A DNA stretch of 27,766 nucleotides, taken from Bacillota bacterium (lineage in GTDB: Bacteria > Bacillota > Sulfobacillia > Sulfobacillales > Sulfobacillaceae). Below, piece by piece: positions 7,056 to 15,616 of the stretch. Numbering within the stretch: the first letter of the stretch is position 1; each line of letters begins with the position of its first letter. The DNA lies in the NCBI GenBank assembly GCA_023488565.1, contig JAMDDZ010000133.1, forward strand, positions 5,448-33,213. Direction: 5' to 3'. The notes below the pieces were generated by a model. It searched no databases. It was not told the origin of the DNA and saw only the letters and a program-made list of their open reading frames with translations. The position numbers and the translations under genes are program-made.

Positions 7056-7937
7056 TTAATGCCCGATTCGACTCCACAAAATTCCAACCGTAATTAGAGC
7101 ACCGAAGATAAGGTGGAGTCTTCCGACAATGGGAACTGCTCTCCTGAGAGCATGGGGAGCTTGGAGTTGGCGCACCGTCAAAATAGCTAGAGGCAGAGCG
7201 GCCCATATCACCAGCATGGCCAGGGGCAAGGCTTTAAGAATTACGGCACCAGTGATCCAAAGCAGAATTATCAAGACCATGAGCTTTAAGACCTTAAAAC
7301 CTCCGTTGACGCCTAGAATGATGGGAATGGTGCGCCGTCCGTGCTGGGCATCTTTGACGTGGTCCCTTAGATTGTTGGCTAACAAAATTGTAGCGACAGA
7401 GATGCCTACGGGCCAGGAGACAATCCATGCGGTGGCCGTCATTTCTCCGGCGGCGGCATACGTCGTACCTAGCACTTCTAAAGGGCCCATGATTGTGAGC
7501 ACCATCAATTCGCCAAACGGAGTGGCCGAGATCGGGTAAGGACCACCGGTGTATAGAAATCCTCCCAAAATGGCTAAAATCCCTATGATGAGCAAGATAT
7601 AGCCGCGAAACCACACAAGCACCAACCCAAGAATCAGAGCAATGGCGTATAATAGCAAAGCCCCGCGCAGCACGGCTTGTGGAGTTACTTCGCCCGACAC
7701 GATAATGCCGCCAATGCCAAGGGACTCCGCATTGTCTTCGCCACGGTTCCAGTCAAAATATTCATTAAGCATGTTGGCGGCAATTTGCATGATAAACGCT
7801 ATCGCCATAATATCTAGCCAACACCACCAAACAAAATGTCCGGTAGTCCATGCTATCGCTCCTCCCGCAAACAAGGGGACGACCGTCGCTGTCAATGTTG
7901 GTGGTCGCGCCACGCGCATAAATTGCTGAAAAGTCAC
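7056..7937 (-). CDS. menA: 1,4-dihydroxy-2-naphthoate polyprenyltransferase
   Basis: MenA joins a polyprenyl chain to 1,4-dihydroxy-2-naphthoate at the membrane, giving demethylmenaquinone. The protein has the two Mg-binding motifs of the UbiA superfamily: NEYFDWNRGED (residues 58-68) and NNLRDHVKDAQHG (188-200). Eight or so hydrophobic helices surround them. The length of 293 residues is normal. I prefer the GTG at 7937, because AAGAAAGGG lies nine bases upstream; a TTG at 7961 in the same frame is possible but has no clear site. It follows menE by 25 bases and precedes the small membrane protein by 24. UbiA relatives can use other aromatic acids, but the surrounding men genes make MenA very likely. 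Confidence 0.9.
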   Translation of the reverse strand: MTFQQFMRVARPPTLTATVVPLFAGGAIAWTTGHFVWWCWLDIMAIAFIMQIAANMLNEYFDWNRGEDNAESLGIGGIIVSGEVTPQAVLRGALLLYAIALILGLVLVWFRGYILLIIGILAILGGFLYTGGPYPISATPFGELMVLTIMGPLEVLGTTYAAAGEMTATAWIVSWPVGISVATILLANNLRDHVKDAQHGRRTIPIILGVNGGFKVLKLMVLIILLWITGAVILKALPLAMLVIWAALPLAILTVRQLQAPHALRRAVPIVGRLHLIFGALITVGILWSRIGH

Positions 7938-7962
7938 TGCTGGAATCCCTTTCTTTATCAAG

Positions 7963-9477
7963 TCAAGGCAAGGCTAGCACATCGCCGATTTGTATTCTAT
8001 GCCGTACTAGGTGGCGTTGCACCTTGCCGCTTGGAGTACGAGGTAAAACATCCATCTTAAAGTAGACTGTAGGAATTTTATATCCTGCGAGTCGGTTCCG
8101 CAAGAAAGAGCGGAGTTCTTGAGATGTCATGTCAGCGTGTGTCACAATTGCAGCCGCAACTTGTTGTCCCCATTCTATATCGGGAAGCCCCACGACGGCA
8201 GCGTCCATTATTGCTGTGTGAGACAATAGTATGTGTTCCACTTCTGTAGGGGAAATATTTTCTCCGCCGCGAATAATGATGTCGGTCAGACGGTCCTTAA
8301 CGATGAGCCAGCCATTGTGATCGAGTAAGCCAACATCTTTGGTATGGAGCCAACGTCGGCCATCTTGCTCTGACAGCGATTCGGCCGTAGTTTCTGGAAG
8401 GTGCCAATATCCTTCAAAAACCGTAGGTCCTGACACCCAGATTTCCCCCAATTCTCCCGGGGGCATTTCCCGACCACGGGCATCCATAATGCGGATGACC
8501 GTGGGGGGAATAGGGCGGCCTGAACTCCCTTGAGGCTCGTCTTGCCACGGAACGAGGCCGGTCACGACTTGAGAGCATGTTTCCGTCAAACCGTAAGTGG
8601 TAACTACTGGGAGCCCTGACGTCCTGGCCCGCAGTACCAAATCAGGGGAGGCGGCAGCACCTCCCAGCAAGATCATCCGCAGATCACGGACGTTCTCTTT
8701 CGCCAGACCATAGTCTAGGAGCCGCCATAGCATGGTGGGTACCATTGAAGCGAGGGTCACTTGGTCCTTTTGCAAGGCTCTAAAGGCGGTTTCGGTACGA
8801 AATGGAGTGCGCATGATAATAGCACTACCATGAATGACACTGCGAAAGACGATGGACAGTCCGGAAACGTGAAACAGCGGCATGGCAAATAACCAACGAT
8901 CCGAGGGGTGGGTCCCCATATGAATACCGCTAAATACGGCGCTCCAAAAAAAGTTGCCGACGCGTAAAAGGGCTCCTTTAGGTCGATTGGTGGTCCCCGA
9001 GGTATACACTAGGGCAAAAATCCTACGTAAGTCCACCTCGGGGACTGGCACCAAATCTGATGACTCCACAGGAACGTCATTTAGAGATAGATGGCGCGAA
9101 GTATCGCCAATCGACGATAAATCCACGGTCAATCCAGACGAGTCATAAACCAGCAGCGCTGGCTGGGCGTCGAGCCATCGTAATTGGAGTTCAGATAACG
9201 TTAGCTTAGGATCAAGGGGCACCAAAATAGCCCCTAGGCGCATCACTGCATGAATTAGGGCGACAGCCCTCGCACTCGGGAATCCGATCCAGGCAATACG
9301 GGCACCAGGAGCTATCCCGAAGCGAGCCATGGTGCGCATCAACTGACCGCTAGCGATGTCTAACTGCAAAAATGTCCAGCAGGTAGCGCCGTCGTCAACG
9401 GCGAGGGCATGAGGCCTGGATAGAGCCTCAGTCCTCAACCAATCTGGTGTTTTATCAACCGCTGACGATGTGTTCAT
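7963..9477 (-). CDS. menE: o-succinylbenzoate-CoA ligase
   Basis: MenE activates o-succinylbenzoate with ATP and CoA to OSB-CoA, the substrate of MenB. The 504-residue protein is a standard acyl-adenylate-forming enzyme. It has the P-loop [11 protein letters not shown] (158-168), a TYGLTE motif, the hinge-region pattern [20 protein letters not shown], and the C-terminal [10 protein letters not shown] with the catalytic lysine at about 485. The usual TGD motif reads HTKDVG; its Asp is kept. The ATG overlaps the menB stop by four bases (ATGA), which indicates translational coupling. Sequence alone cannot rule out another acyl-CoA ligase, but its place between menB and menA fixes the call. Confidence 0.92.
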   Translation of the reverse strand: MNTSSAVDKTPDWLRTEALSRPHALAVDDGATCWTFLQLDIASGQLMRTMARFGIAPGARIAWIGFPSARAVALIHAVMRLGAILVPLDPKLTLSELQLRWLDAQPALLVYDSSGLTVDLSSIGDTSRHLSLNDVPVESSDLVPVPEVDLRRIFALVYTSGTTNRPKGALLRVGNFFWSAVFSGIHMGTHPSDRWLFAMPLFHVSGLSIVFRSVIHGSAIIMRTPFRTETAFRALQKDQVTLASMVPTMLWRLLDYGLAKENVRDLRMILLGGAAASPDLVLRARTSGLPVVTTYGLTETCSQVVTGLVPWQDEPQGSSGRPIPPTVIRIMDARGREMPPGELGEIWVSGPTVFEGYWHLPETTAESLSEQDGRRWLHTKDVGLLDHNGWLIVKDRLTDIIIRGGENISPTEVEHILLSHTAIMDAAVVGLPDIEWGQQVAAAIVTHADMTSQELRSFLRNRLAGYKIPTVYFKMDVLPRTPSGKVQRHLVRHRIQIGDVLALP

Positions 9478-10301
9478 GGGAGTCTGGGGAATTTGGCAAA
9501 ATTCGGTGCCCGCTTTTCCAAATAGGCGTTTTTTCCTTCTTTGGCTTCTTCGGTCATGTAGTAGAGCATTGTCGCATTGCCCGCTAGCTCTTGAAGTCCT
9601 GCTAAACCGTCGGTATCGGCATTAAACGCAGACTTGAGAAACCGCAAGGCAATCGGGCTCTTTTCCAATATTTCTTGGGCCCATTGCACTGTCGTAGCCT
9701 CTAAGTTCTCTAGTGGCACCACAGTATTCACTAATCCCATGTCCAGAGCTTCCTGGGCATTATATTGCCGACAAAGATACCAGATCTCGCGAGCTTTTTT
9801 GTGACCCACGATTCTTGCGAGCAACGTGGACCCATATCCTGCATCAAAACTGCCCACTTTGGGGCCAGTTTGGCCAAAAATGGCGTTGTCGGCGGCAATG
9901 GTGAGATCGCAGACAATGTGTAATACATGGCCTCCCCCAATTGCGTACCCAGCGATCATAGCGATAACCGGTTTGGGGAGGGCTCGGATTTGCTTTTGTA
10001 AATCTAAGACATTAAGCCGAGGGATGCCATCCGGATCAAGATATCCACCATCGCCGCGAATTCGCTGATCGCCTCCTGAACAAAACGCCTTGTCACCCAT
10101 TCCAGTAAATATGGCGACGCCGATCGCGGGATTATCGCGTACCCAGTTAAATGCATCGGACAGCTCAAAAAGAGTTTGGGGACGAAATGCATTACGCACT
10201 TCGGGGCGGTTTATCGTTATCTTCGCAATTCCCTGGTATTGCTCTAAGATGACATCCGTATAGTTCTTCACCAAGTTCCACGAAATTTGAGATTGCGTCA
10301 T
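9474..10301 (-). CDS. menB: 1,4-dihydroxy-2-naphthoyl-CoA synthase
   Basis: MenB closes the second ring of the naphthoquinone by an intramolecular Claisen condensation of OSB-CoA. The 275-residue protein is a crotonase-fold enzyme with family landmarks: [14 protein letters not shown] near the N terminus, [15 protein letters not shown], the oxyanion-loop segment [20 protein letters not shown], and [17 protein letters not shown], the last being highly specific for MenB. The C-terminal part ([17 protein letters not shown]) is also typical. It overlaps menE at its end and menH at its start, each by four bases (ATGA). Confidence is very high because the [16 protein letters not shown] signature separates MenB from other crotonases. 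Confidence 0.97.
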   Translation of the reverse strand: MTQSQISWNLVKNYTDVILEQYQGIAKITINRPEVRNAFRPQTLFELSDAFNWVRDNPAIGVAIFTGMGDKAFCSGGDQRIRGDGGYLDPDGIPRLNVLDLQKQIRALPKPVIAMIAGYAIGGGHVLHIVCDLTIAADNAIFGQTGPKVGSFDAGYGSTLLARIVGHKKAREIWYLCRQYNAQEALDMGLVNTVVPLENLEATTVQWAQEILEKSPIALRFLKSAFNADTDGLAGLQELAGNATMLYYMTEEAKEGKNAYLEKRAPNFAKFPRLP

Positions 10302-11152
10302 GGGTGTTCGTTCCTTTCTTTTCCAAGATATTGTTGCAAAAAAGGATCTACGGCACCGTGAAATGCCTGAGGCTGCTCTAGATGCACATTATGGCCTGCG
10401 GAGTCTATGGAAACAGCTTGCATGGCAGGCCACTCTCTTTGCATGGTAGTGGCAATCGAGCAAAATTTCTCGTCAAGCGTTCCTGTTATCAAAAGCACAG
10501 GCACCCTTATGGTTTCTAGTTTATCCCATAAAGATTGTTGTGTCCCCGTTCCGGCTGCCTTAAGGCTTTGTGCTAATCCGCGGGGGTCTTGTCTTAAACG
10601 CAATTGCCTGATCCGTTTTTGAACCACTGGTGGTAAACGGGTTTGACTGGCAAAAAGGGGAAGTGCTCCCCAATACGAGACAAACCACTCGATCCCACGC
10701 GCCACTATCAATTGAGACAATTGGGTATCTTGTATTCGGCGTGCCCTTCGTTGTTCTGGATCATGGATCCCTGGTGTGGCACTCTCCAATACCATACAAG
10801 AGAGGGCGCTTCCAGTAAGCAGGCTCAAATGCATTGCCAGTCGCCCGCCGAATGAGTACCCTACCACCCCATAACGATCGATGCCTAGGCTCGACATCAA
10901 CTCCTTCAGTGCTGCGGCGGTAGCGAATACCGACATATCGTCAGCAATCGTTGACCATGAACTTAGGCCGTGACCGGGCAGATCAGGTGTAATGACAAAA
11001 TACCGGGAGGCCCAACTTGTGGCATAGCATTCCCAGTCGTGGGCGTTTCCGAAAAAGCCATGTAACAGGAGCAGCCCCGGATTATCCGGAGATCCCCAAG
11101 TATAGTAGGCTAAAACCAGATTCCGGCCCGAAAAATATTTAGGACTCGCCAC
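10298..11152 (-). CDS. menH: MenH-type alpha/beta hydrolase (SHCHC synthase)
   Basis: MenH removes pyruvate from the MenD product SEPHCHC to give SHCHC. The 284-residue protein has an alpha/beta hydrolase core. The [10 protein letters not shown] oxyanion segment is at 31-40. The nucleophile Ser100 lies in GYSFGGR, the acid Asp227 in TGTLDEKF, and the base His254 in [17 protein letters not shown] (57-62) is also typical. I chose the GTG at 11152, which overlaps the menD end by 14 bases, because GGGGAGG lies nine bases upstream. A longer frame reaches 11224 but runs through menD and is not needed by the family. It overlaps menB by four bases. Promiscuous hydrolases look alike, so the operon context carries part of the call. 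Confidence 0.88.
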   Translation of the reverse strand: MASPKYFSGRNLVLAYYTWGSPDNPGLLLLHGFFGNAHDWECYATSWASRYFVITPDLPGHGLSSWSTIADDMSVFATAAALKELMSSLGIDRYGVVGYSFGGRLAMHLSLLTGSALSCMVLESATPGIHDPEQRRARRIQDTQLSQLIVARGIEWFVSYWGALPLFASQTRLPPVVQKRIRQLRLRQDPRGLAQSLKAAGTGTQQSLWDKLETIRVPVLLITGTLDEKFCSIATTMQREWPAMQAVSIDSAGHNVHLEQPQAFHGAVDPFLQQYLGKERNEHP

Positions 11153-12905
11153 GCGACAGAACCTCCCCGATACTCTGCCCAGTGTCCACATGCCAACGTC
11201 GGTTTTCTTCACGAGAAGGGACAATCCATTCCAAAATTCTTAGTCCCCGCATGTGCTGAAAATCTTCTAGACACTGCTTCAAGTTCTCAGCATTGGTGGC
11301 TCGACGAAATTCTGCTCGGTACAGAGAAGCCACATGAGAGAGATCCAAGTCCAGGGGAGTGCCAAAATAGGTTTCAAACACATCGGGTGTTAATTGTTCA
11401 TACTGAGGTAGAAATGAGAAGATACCGCCGCCGCGATTGTTAATCACAACAATCACGGCGTTCAGTTCGAATTTCAGGGCAGCCAGTAACCCATTCATAT
11501 CGTGGTAGAAAGCTAGATCCCCGATGATGAGGAGTACGTCACCAAAATGGGATGACAATCCCAGAGCTGTGGAGGTTACCCCATCAATGCCATTGGCCCC
11601 TCGATTGGCAAAAAATCGAAGATGGGATGCTCCTGTCGGAAAGTAAGTATCCAAGTCGCGTACCGGCATGCTGTTGCTGACCATGACCGGCAAGGGTTGA
11701 CGATTGTCAGTGGGAAGCCAGTGGCCCAAGTTGCCAAAAAGTTGGGGCTCAGCGTTCAACGGCTGTTGAGTTAGTATCTCGGGCAGTGCTTCGACTATCC
11801 GATGGTGCGCTTGGAGCCATTGGGCCAGCCACTGGGGATCGCGATGGTAACTGCTTGGAGGTTCTAATAGGGCAGTAAGCGACTCAGAAATATCACCACC
11901 TAGTAGAATCAGGTCCTGGCTGTTGGGATCTAATCCTTGGGGTGCGGGCTCTAAAAGCAGGCCGGGCAATCCATGGATTAATTGATTCAACGACTTGGAA
12001 GTCGGGATTGAGCCAATCCGTACTACCACTTCCGGGGCAGGTAGGCGACTACTTTTCAACAGGAGATCGTAAGAACCAATGACTCCATTAATGTGTCGTA
12101 TATTGGCGAGGATATCTGCGAAAATTGGCCACCCCCAACGATTTGCCCAGGCAATTAGTGGATCCACCTGGACTTCTTCGATTTCTGGACCCACCACTAC
12201 AATTCCGTGCGAAAATTGGCCTAAAAATGCCCTGGCATCTGACAGAGCTCGTTGGGGTACCGCTAAGATTGGATGCGTGATTGGCGTCGGCGGGGCGGGA
12301 ATTCCCGCATGAGACCATTTGGGCAACAAGGGTTCGCGAAAGGGGAAGTTGAGGTGAACCGGCCCAGGTCGCGTATCACCCGCACATTGCAACGCACGAG
12401 CGACTTGAGATCGTACGTATCGTATCACTTCGATGCTGGGTTCGGGACTGGGCAGATCTTTAAAGAACTTGACGTGGGATCCGTAGAGTTCAACCTGGTC
12501 GATAGTTTGGCTGGCACCAACGCCTCGAAGTTCCCTGGGCCGGTCAGCTGTGAGTACCACCAGCGGGACGTGGCTCAATGAGGCCTCAACTACTGCCGGC
12601 AACAAATTGGCGGCAGCAGTTCCCGATGTTACCACTACTGCCACTGGCCGTTTCAAAGCCTTGGCTATACCCAAGGCGAAGAATCCTGCTGATCTTTCGT
12701 CGACTAGAACCTGGAGCTTGATCACGGAATGCCGATGTAAGGCCAGAGTCAGAGGAGTCGATCGCGAGCCGGGGCATATCACGGCATGAGTGACACCCCC
12801 AGCTGCCAACTGTGCTACCACAGTATCCAAGTACCAGGCCAGAGGGTCGATATTTACAGTTGTTCCCAAACGTCCATCGCTTCCAACATCGACCGAAGTT
12901 TCCAC
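11139..12905 (-). CDS. menD: SEPHCHC synthase (menaquinone pathway, ThDP enzyme)
   Basis: MenD adds the succinyl semialdehyde unit from 2-oxoglutarate to isochorismate using thiamine diphosphate. The protein of about 588 residues starts with the MenD signature AVICPGSRSTPLTLAL. It has VVLTADRPRELRGVGASQTI and a C-terminal ThDP/Mg-binding segment GDLAFYHDMNGLLAAL followed by VVINNRGGGIFSFLP. The true start is uncertain: GTG at 12905 has GGGAGGAG five bases upstream, while ATG at 12920 and TTG at 12872 are weaker. All of them overlap the end of menF, so the two are coupled. It shares its cofactor with the thiamine genes at the other end of this window. Confidence 0.95.
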   Translation of the reverse strand: METSVDVGSDGRLGTTVNIDPLAWYLDTVVAQLAAGGVTHAVICPGSRSTPLTLALHRHSVIKLQVLVDERSAGFFALGIAKALKRPVAVVVTSGTAAANLLPAVVEASLSHVPLVVLTADRPRELRGVGASQTIDQVELYGSHVKFFKDLPSPEPSIEVIRYVRSQVARALQCAGDTRPGPVHLNFPFREPLLPKWSHAGIPAPPTPITHPILAVPQRALSDARAFLGQFSHGIVVVGPEIEEVQVDPLIAWANRWGWPIFADILANIRHINGVIGSYDLLLKSSRLPAPEVVVRIGSIPTSKSLNQLIHGLPGLLLEPAPQGLDPNSQDLILLGGDISESLTALLEPPSSYHRDPQWLAQWLQAHHRIVEALPEILTQQPLNAEPQLFGNLGHWLPTDNRQPLPVMVSNSMPVRDLDTYFPTGASHLRFFANRGANGIDGVTSTALGLSSHFGDVLLIIGDLAFYHDMNGLLAALKFELNAVIVVINNRGGGIFSFLPQYEQLTPDVFETYFGTPLDLDLSHVASLYRAEFRRATNAENLKQCLEDFQHMRGLRILEWIVPSREENRRWHVDTGQSIGEVLSRGES

Positions 12906-14233
12906 TGTGACTCCTCCCATTCATCGTCTGGATTTGACTGGGCCATGATCCCGCATCCACCAAATAGTGTGGCTTGTTGGCCTTCAATTAAAGCGGAGCG
13001 CAATGCAACCAACAACTGGCCTTGACCCTTTAGGGACACATGACCAATGACACCTGCATACCATCCCCGATCAAAAGGTTCGTGCTGCGTAATCCATTCG
13101 ATGGCAGCGGTTGGCGGCAACCCCCCAACCGCCGGCGTAGGTTGAAGGGCTTGCGCCACAGACCAAAATGACGAACCCGGTGGCAAGGTTGCCGTAATGG
13201 GGGTGAATAGATGTTGCACGGTGGGCAGTTGCTTTATGATGGGCTCACTGGGATATTCCACTGTGCAGCCTAGTTTTTTCAAGACGTTTAAGATGTGGCC
13301 TTTGACGGCTTCATGTTCTTCTCGATTCTTCACATGGCGCAATAATGCCTGGGAATTTAAGGTATCCTCGGTAACCGTCTTACCTCGGGGAGCGGACCCT
13401 GCCAGAGCCATGGTGGACACAAACGGTTCCTGGGTTTCCAGCAGAATTTCGGGTGTGGCCCCTAAAAAAGTACGCGACTGCAACCGCAAGGCAAAAATTT
13501 TTGAAGATGGGTTTCTACGGCTTAATTGATGAAGTATGGGGCTGGTTTTGACATTGTCAGAAAAAATGGCAGTAACAGCTCGAGCGACCACCACCTTGCT
13601 TAACTGTTGGCTGTTAATAGTATTGACAGCGTCGATAATAAGTTGATTCCATTGATCACGGCTTGGTGTGCTAGAGTGATTGATCAACCGAGGCACAGCG
13701 TTTGAAACGGGGTGGGGCGTTGAAATCTTGTCAAGCAACTCATGATAGTAATCGAGCACTGGATGAAGGGGTAAATTCCCATCGATTTCGGCTACCAATC
13801 GCACACGAATTCCTTCAGGCGATGATTGCAGTAGGATAGCCGGCAACGTCCAAGCCATGCGGGGAAATGTACCCCACGGCTTAGTTTGTCCCATGTCATC
13901 AAGAGAAAAGGCCACACCGCCCCCAACCTGCAGGTCTGACGGCAAGGTTTTTTCCGATATTAGGCGGTCCCAGTCTGCTTTCCAATCGGCCCACGCCTGA
14001 GGTCCATGGTAAGTCCAACGGCGTGCTACGCCTACCCCCACGGACTGCGTTCCTTGGTCGGAAAACACCCAGATATCCTCAAATTCGTCCGCGAGGGACA
14101 AAATGTCTATCCGTGGCAGGTCTAACGACACGGTTACCCAGGCACATTGACCCTGGCGCCGCGCCGCCCGCCAGGCATCATAAAACCGGTCTGCAATTTT
14201 GGTTCGATAAAACTCCACTGAATGCGTGTTCAT
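12854..14233 (-). CDS. menF: isochorismate synthase, first gene of the men operon
   Basis: MenF converts chorismate to isochorismate, the entry step to menaquinone. The 459-residue protein has the chorismate-binding enzyme domain in its C-terminal half. This includes SKVVVARAVTA, MALAGSAPRGKT, LLRHVKNREEHEAVKGHIL, TPAVGGLPPTAAIEW, FDRGWYAGVIGHV, and the final GCGIMAQSNPDDEWEES. Glutamates of the Mg site are present. A salicylate-forming or siderophore isochorismate synthase would look similar; the following menD settles the call. The ATG at 14233 lacks a close Shine-Dalgarno site. The -10 element ends six bases before it, so the message is probably leaderless. Confidence 0.93.
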   Translation of the reverse strand: MNTHSVEFYRTKIADRFYDAWRAARRQGQCAWVTVSLDLPRIDILSLADEFEDIWVFSDQGTQSVGVGVARRWTYHGPQAWADWKADWDRLISEKTLPSDLQVGGGVAFSLDDMGQTKPWGTFPRMAWTLPAILLQSSPEGIRVRLVAEIDGNLPLHPVLDYYHELLDKISTPHPVSNAVPRLINHSSTPSRDQWNQLIIDAVNTINSQQLSKVVVARAVTAIFSDNVKTSPILHQLSRRNPSSKIFALRLQSRTFLGATPEILLETQEPFVSTMALAGSAPRGKTVTEDTLNSQALLRHVKNREEHEAVKGHILNVLKKLGCTVEYPSEPIIKQLPTVQHLFTPITATLPPGSSFWSVAQALQPTPAVGGLPPTAAIEWITQHEPFDRGWYAGVIGHVSLKGQGQLLVALRSALIEGQQATLFGGCGIMAQSNPDDEWEESQWKLRSMLEAMDVWEQL

Positions 14234-14239
14234 ATTGTT

Positions 14240-14268
14240 ATGATAAGATTCCTTTTTGGAGAAATCAA
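14240..14268 (-). promoter_or_regulatory. predicted promoter of the men operon, leaderless
   Basis: On the minus strand TTGATT (14268-14263), a 17-base spacer and TATCAT (14245-14240) form a good sigma-A-type promoter. Only AACAAT lies between the -10 element and the menF ATG at 14233, so transcription should begin at or within a base or two of the A of the start codon. Confidence 0.6.
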
Positions 14269-14333
14269 TGGTCCGGAGTGGTTCAACCTCTAGTCGTGTC
14301 CTAAAGATCCACCTTTACTCTACCGCCTTGGGG

Positions 14334-14756
14334 TCACTGCACAGGAAGTAGCGCGCGCACAGCGATGGGGCCGCCTTTGGGATCTTGCCAGGTTGCAACA
14401 AATTGCCAAGTGCCGGCCATGCAAAACGATGGGGTTGCAATGTAGGTGGCGTTGCCAATTTTTCGAAACGAACCAGATTCACAGTGCGGCATCGCCATGT
14501 CCAACATGCCCCATTGCCATTGGGTCACTTTGCCTAGATTGGTAGTGCCTGTTATCTGAACGCGCACGGTGCTTTTGGTTAAAGTCATAGGATAAGGACT
14601 GACCGAGACCACGGCCGATATGCCTTGAGGTCCGGCCTCCTGTGTGGGTACCGCATGCCAACTCTTATGAGCAACGAGTCCACATCCAGTAAAAAGTATG
14701 GCGGATAGCATTCCCAGTGCAATTTTGTTGGCAATCATGGACTTAGGATAGCGCAT
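14334..14756 (-). CDS. secreted YtkA/FixH-like domain protein
   Basis: The product is about 140 residues. An N-terminal hydrophobic segment (MIANKIALGMLSAILFTGCG) resembles a lipoprotein signal with a possible lipobox FTGC, although Phe at -3 is not ideal. The rest looks like the small beta-sandwich found in YtkA/FixH-type proteins: SVSPYPMTLTKSTVRVQITG, a DMAMPHC segment and MAGTWQFVATWQD. The DMxMP...MxGTWQFxV pattern is typical of this group, which often sits near copper or respiratory genes. Starts at 14756 and 14738 are both possible, and neither has a good ribosome site; the frame is open to 14882. It lies 100 bases upstream of menF on the same strand. Two cysteines in the domain (DMAMPHC and PSFC) are notable. 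Confidence 0.6.
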   Translation of the reverse strand: MRYPKSMIANKIALGMLSAILFTGCGLVAHKSWHAVPTQEAGPQGISAVVSVSPYPMTLTKSTVRVQITGTTNLGKVTQWQWGMLDMAMPHCESGSFRKIGNATYIATPSFCMAGTWQFVATWQDPKGGPIAVRALLPVQ

Positions 14757-15120
14757 TTTATGGATGGATGCATCGATGGAAACGGTTGGCCTGGACTGGG
14801 AAAGTTCGGCAGATAGGTAAGATGATTTGTAGGTGGAATGAAAGTTGTACGCAGCAGAGATTCCACAGCGCGGTCCATCCATGTCCTAACCTAGGCAACC
14901 AGTCCTGTGCGAATCGTGGCGGGTCCATTAAACACCGAACACCGTATTGCGTGCTGGAGTATACTTCAAATGGGGTATGAAACTCCAGCGAGGACGGTGC
15001 GTAGAGGTCTGGCTGTTGTTGTTCTTAGCCTACTGCAGTGGGGGTAACCGATTGGAGGCCGGCATTTCACTAAGGGTCCGTTGCCGGAAAGTCACTGGGG
15101 TGGTTGGCATTCCCGGCAGC

Positions 15121-15183
15121 AAAAAAATTTTTTTAAAAATGCTGGTCCAGGGACTTTGTTCCGTGAATCACTAATGTTATAGT
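15121..15183 (+). promoter_or_regulatory. predicted promoter of the ilv-leu operon
   Basis: TTGTTC (15156-15161) and TATAGT (15178-15183) are separated by 16 bases. They lie just upstream of the leader RNA that starts near 15190. A block of seven A, seven T and five A at 15121-15139 lies upstream of the -35 element and could act as an UP element or an intrinsic bend. Confidence 0.5.
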
Positions 15184-15200
15184 GGTGTACAACAGTCGAA

Positions 15201-15297
15201 GTGTACCTAGGGATCCGCCGGATGGCGCCGGAAGGACCGAGCGGTACAGGCTCCAGCACGAAGAGCTACACCGTGGGGATAAAAAACCCGTGGCAAG
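15201..15297 (+). ncRNA. ykkC-superfamily aptamer, probably ppGpp type (subtype 2a)
   Basis: The segment carries the conserved ykkC blocks in order: GTGTACCTAGGGATCCG (15201-15217), GGACCGAGCGGTACAGGC (15234-15251), then CTACACCGTGGGGATAAAAA with CCCG (15266-15290). GTACC (15203-15207) can pair with GGTAC (15243-15247). The GAGCGGTAC form fits subtype 2 RNAs, whose known ligands are ppGpp (2a) or PRPP (2b), rather than the guanidine type with GAGAG. Subtype 2a RNAs are known upstream of branched-chain amino acid genes and next to T-boxes, exactly as here, whereas 2b RNAs precede purine genes. ppGpp is therefore the better guess from context; the ligand cannot be fixed by eye. Confidence 0.75.
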
Positions 15298-15347
15298 TTC
15301 GGCAAGTGATATGAACTTGCAACGTGGGGCATGATGCTCCACTTGCC
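15292..15347 (+). promoter_or_regulatory. linker with competing stems between the two RNA sensors
   Basis: GCAAGTTC (15293-15300) pairs perfectly with GAACTTGC (15313-15320). GGCAAGTG (15301-15308), which is the loop of that hairpin, pairs perfectly with CACTTGCC (15340-15347). GGCAAGT also occurs at 15292-15298, at the 3' edge of the aptamer, as an alternative partner. GTGGGGC (15324-15330) can pair with GCTCCAC (15336-15342). These pairings cannot all coexist. No T-run follows, so this is not an ordinary terminator. Confidence 0.5.
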
Positions 15348-15349
15348 TA

Positions 15350-15590
15350 CAGGCTATGACAGGGAATAGATGTAGGGAATGGTAGCGCACAGCGACTTAG
15401 GGATGGTGGAAGCCTAAGGTTACAGCTATATCTTCTCACCCTTGAGCTTGCTTCCCGAACCCCAAAGGGGTGTAGATGAAGCCGGATGATGTCGTTATCC
15501 ATCTCATGAGGCTCTCGTTAACGACGAGGGTAAATAAGGGTGGTACCACGCTGCGGCGTCCCTTTCTAGAACAGAGGGGCTTTTTTGTTT
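15350..15590 (+). ncRNA. T-box leader, probable leucine (CUC) specifier
   Basis: Stem I features are clear: GAATAGATGTAGGGAA, then AGCGACTTAGGGATGGTGG and AAGCCTAAG, the classic GGATGGTGNAAGCC apical region. The specifier loop reads CTTCTCACCCTTGAGC. CTC at 15435-15437 sits where the specifier codon normally stands, followed by ACC, so leucyl-tRNA is the predicted sensor target. The T-box sequence itself is AAGGGTGGTACCACG (15536-15550). Uncharged tRNA would stabilise the antiterminator formed with this sequence and let the ilv-leu operon be transcribed. The leader ends in an intrinsic terminator before ilvN. Confidence 0.93.
15558..15586 (+). terminator. T-box intrinsic terminator
   Basis: GTCCCTTT (15558-15565) pairs with AGAGGGGC (15573-15580), including two G-U pairs, with a CTAGAAC loop and six T residues after it. 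Together with the T-box sequence just upstream it forms the termination/antitermination switch ahead of ilvN. Confidence 0.8.
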
Positions 15591-15616
15591 TGCGAAAACG
15601 GGGAGGATTACACGCC

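Noticed and set aside
14947..15174. A 75-codon plus-strand frame upstream of the ilv leader
   Set aside because: It has no ribosome site or family pattern, and it runs through the predicted promoter of the ilv-leu operon.
15476..15616. N-terminal extension of ilvN
   Set aside because: The extension is translated T-box and terminator sequence. The ATG at 15617 has its own GGGAGGAT site and starts at the ACT domain.
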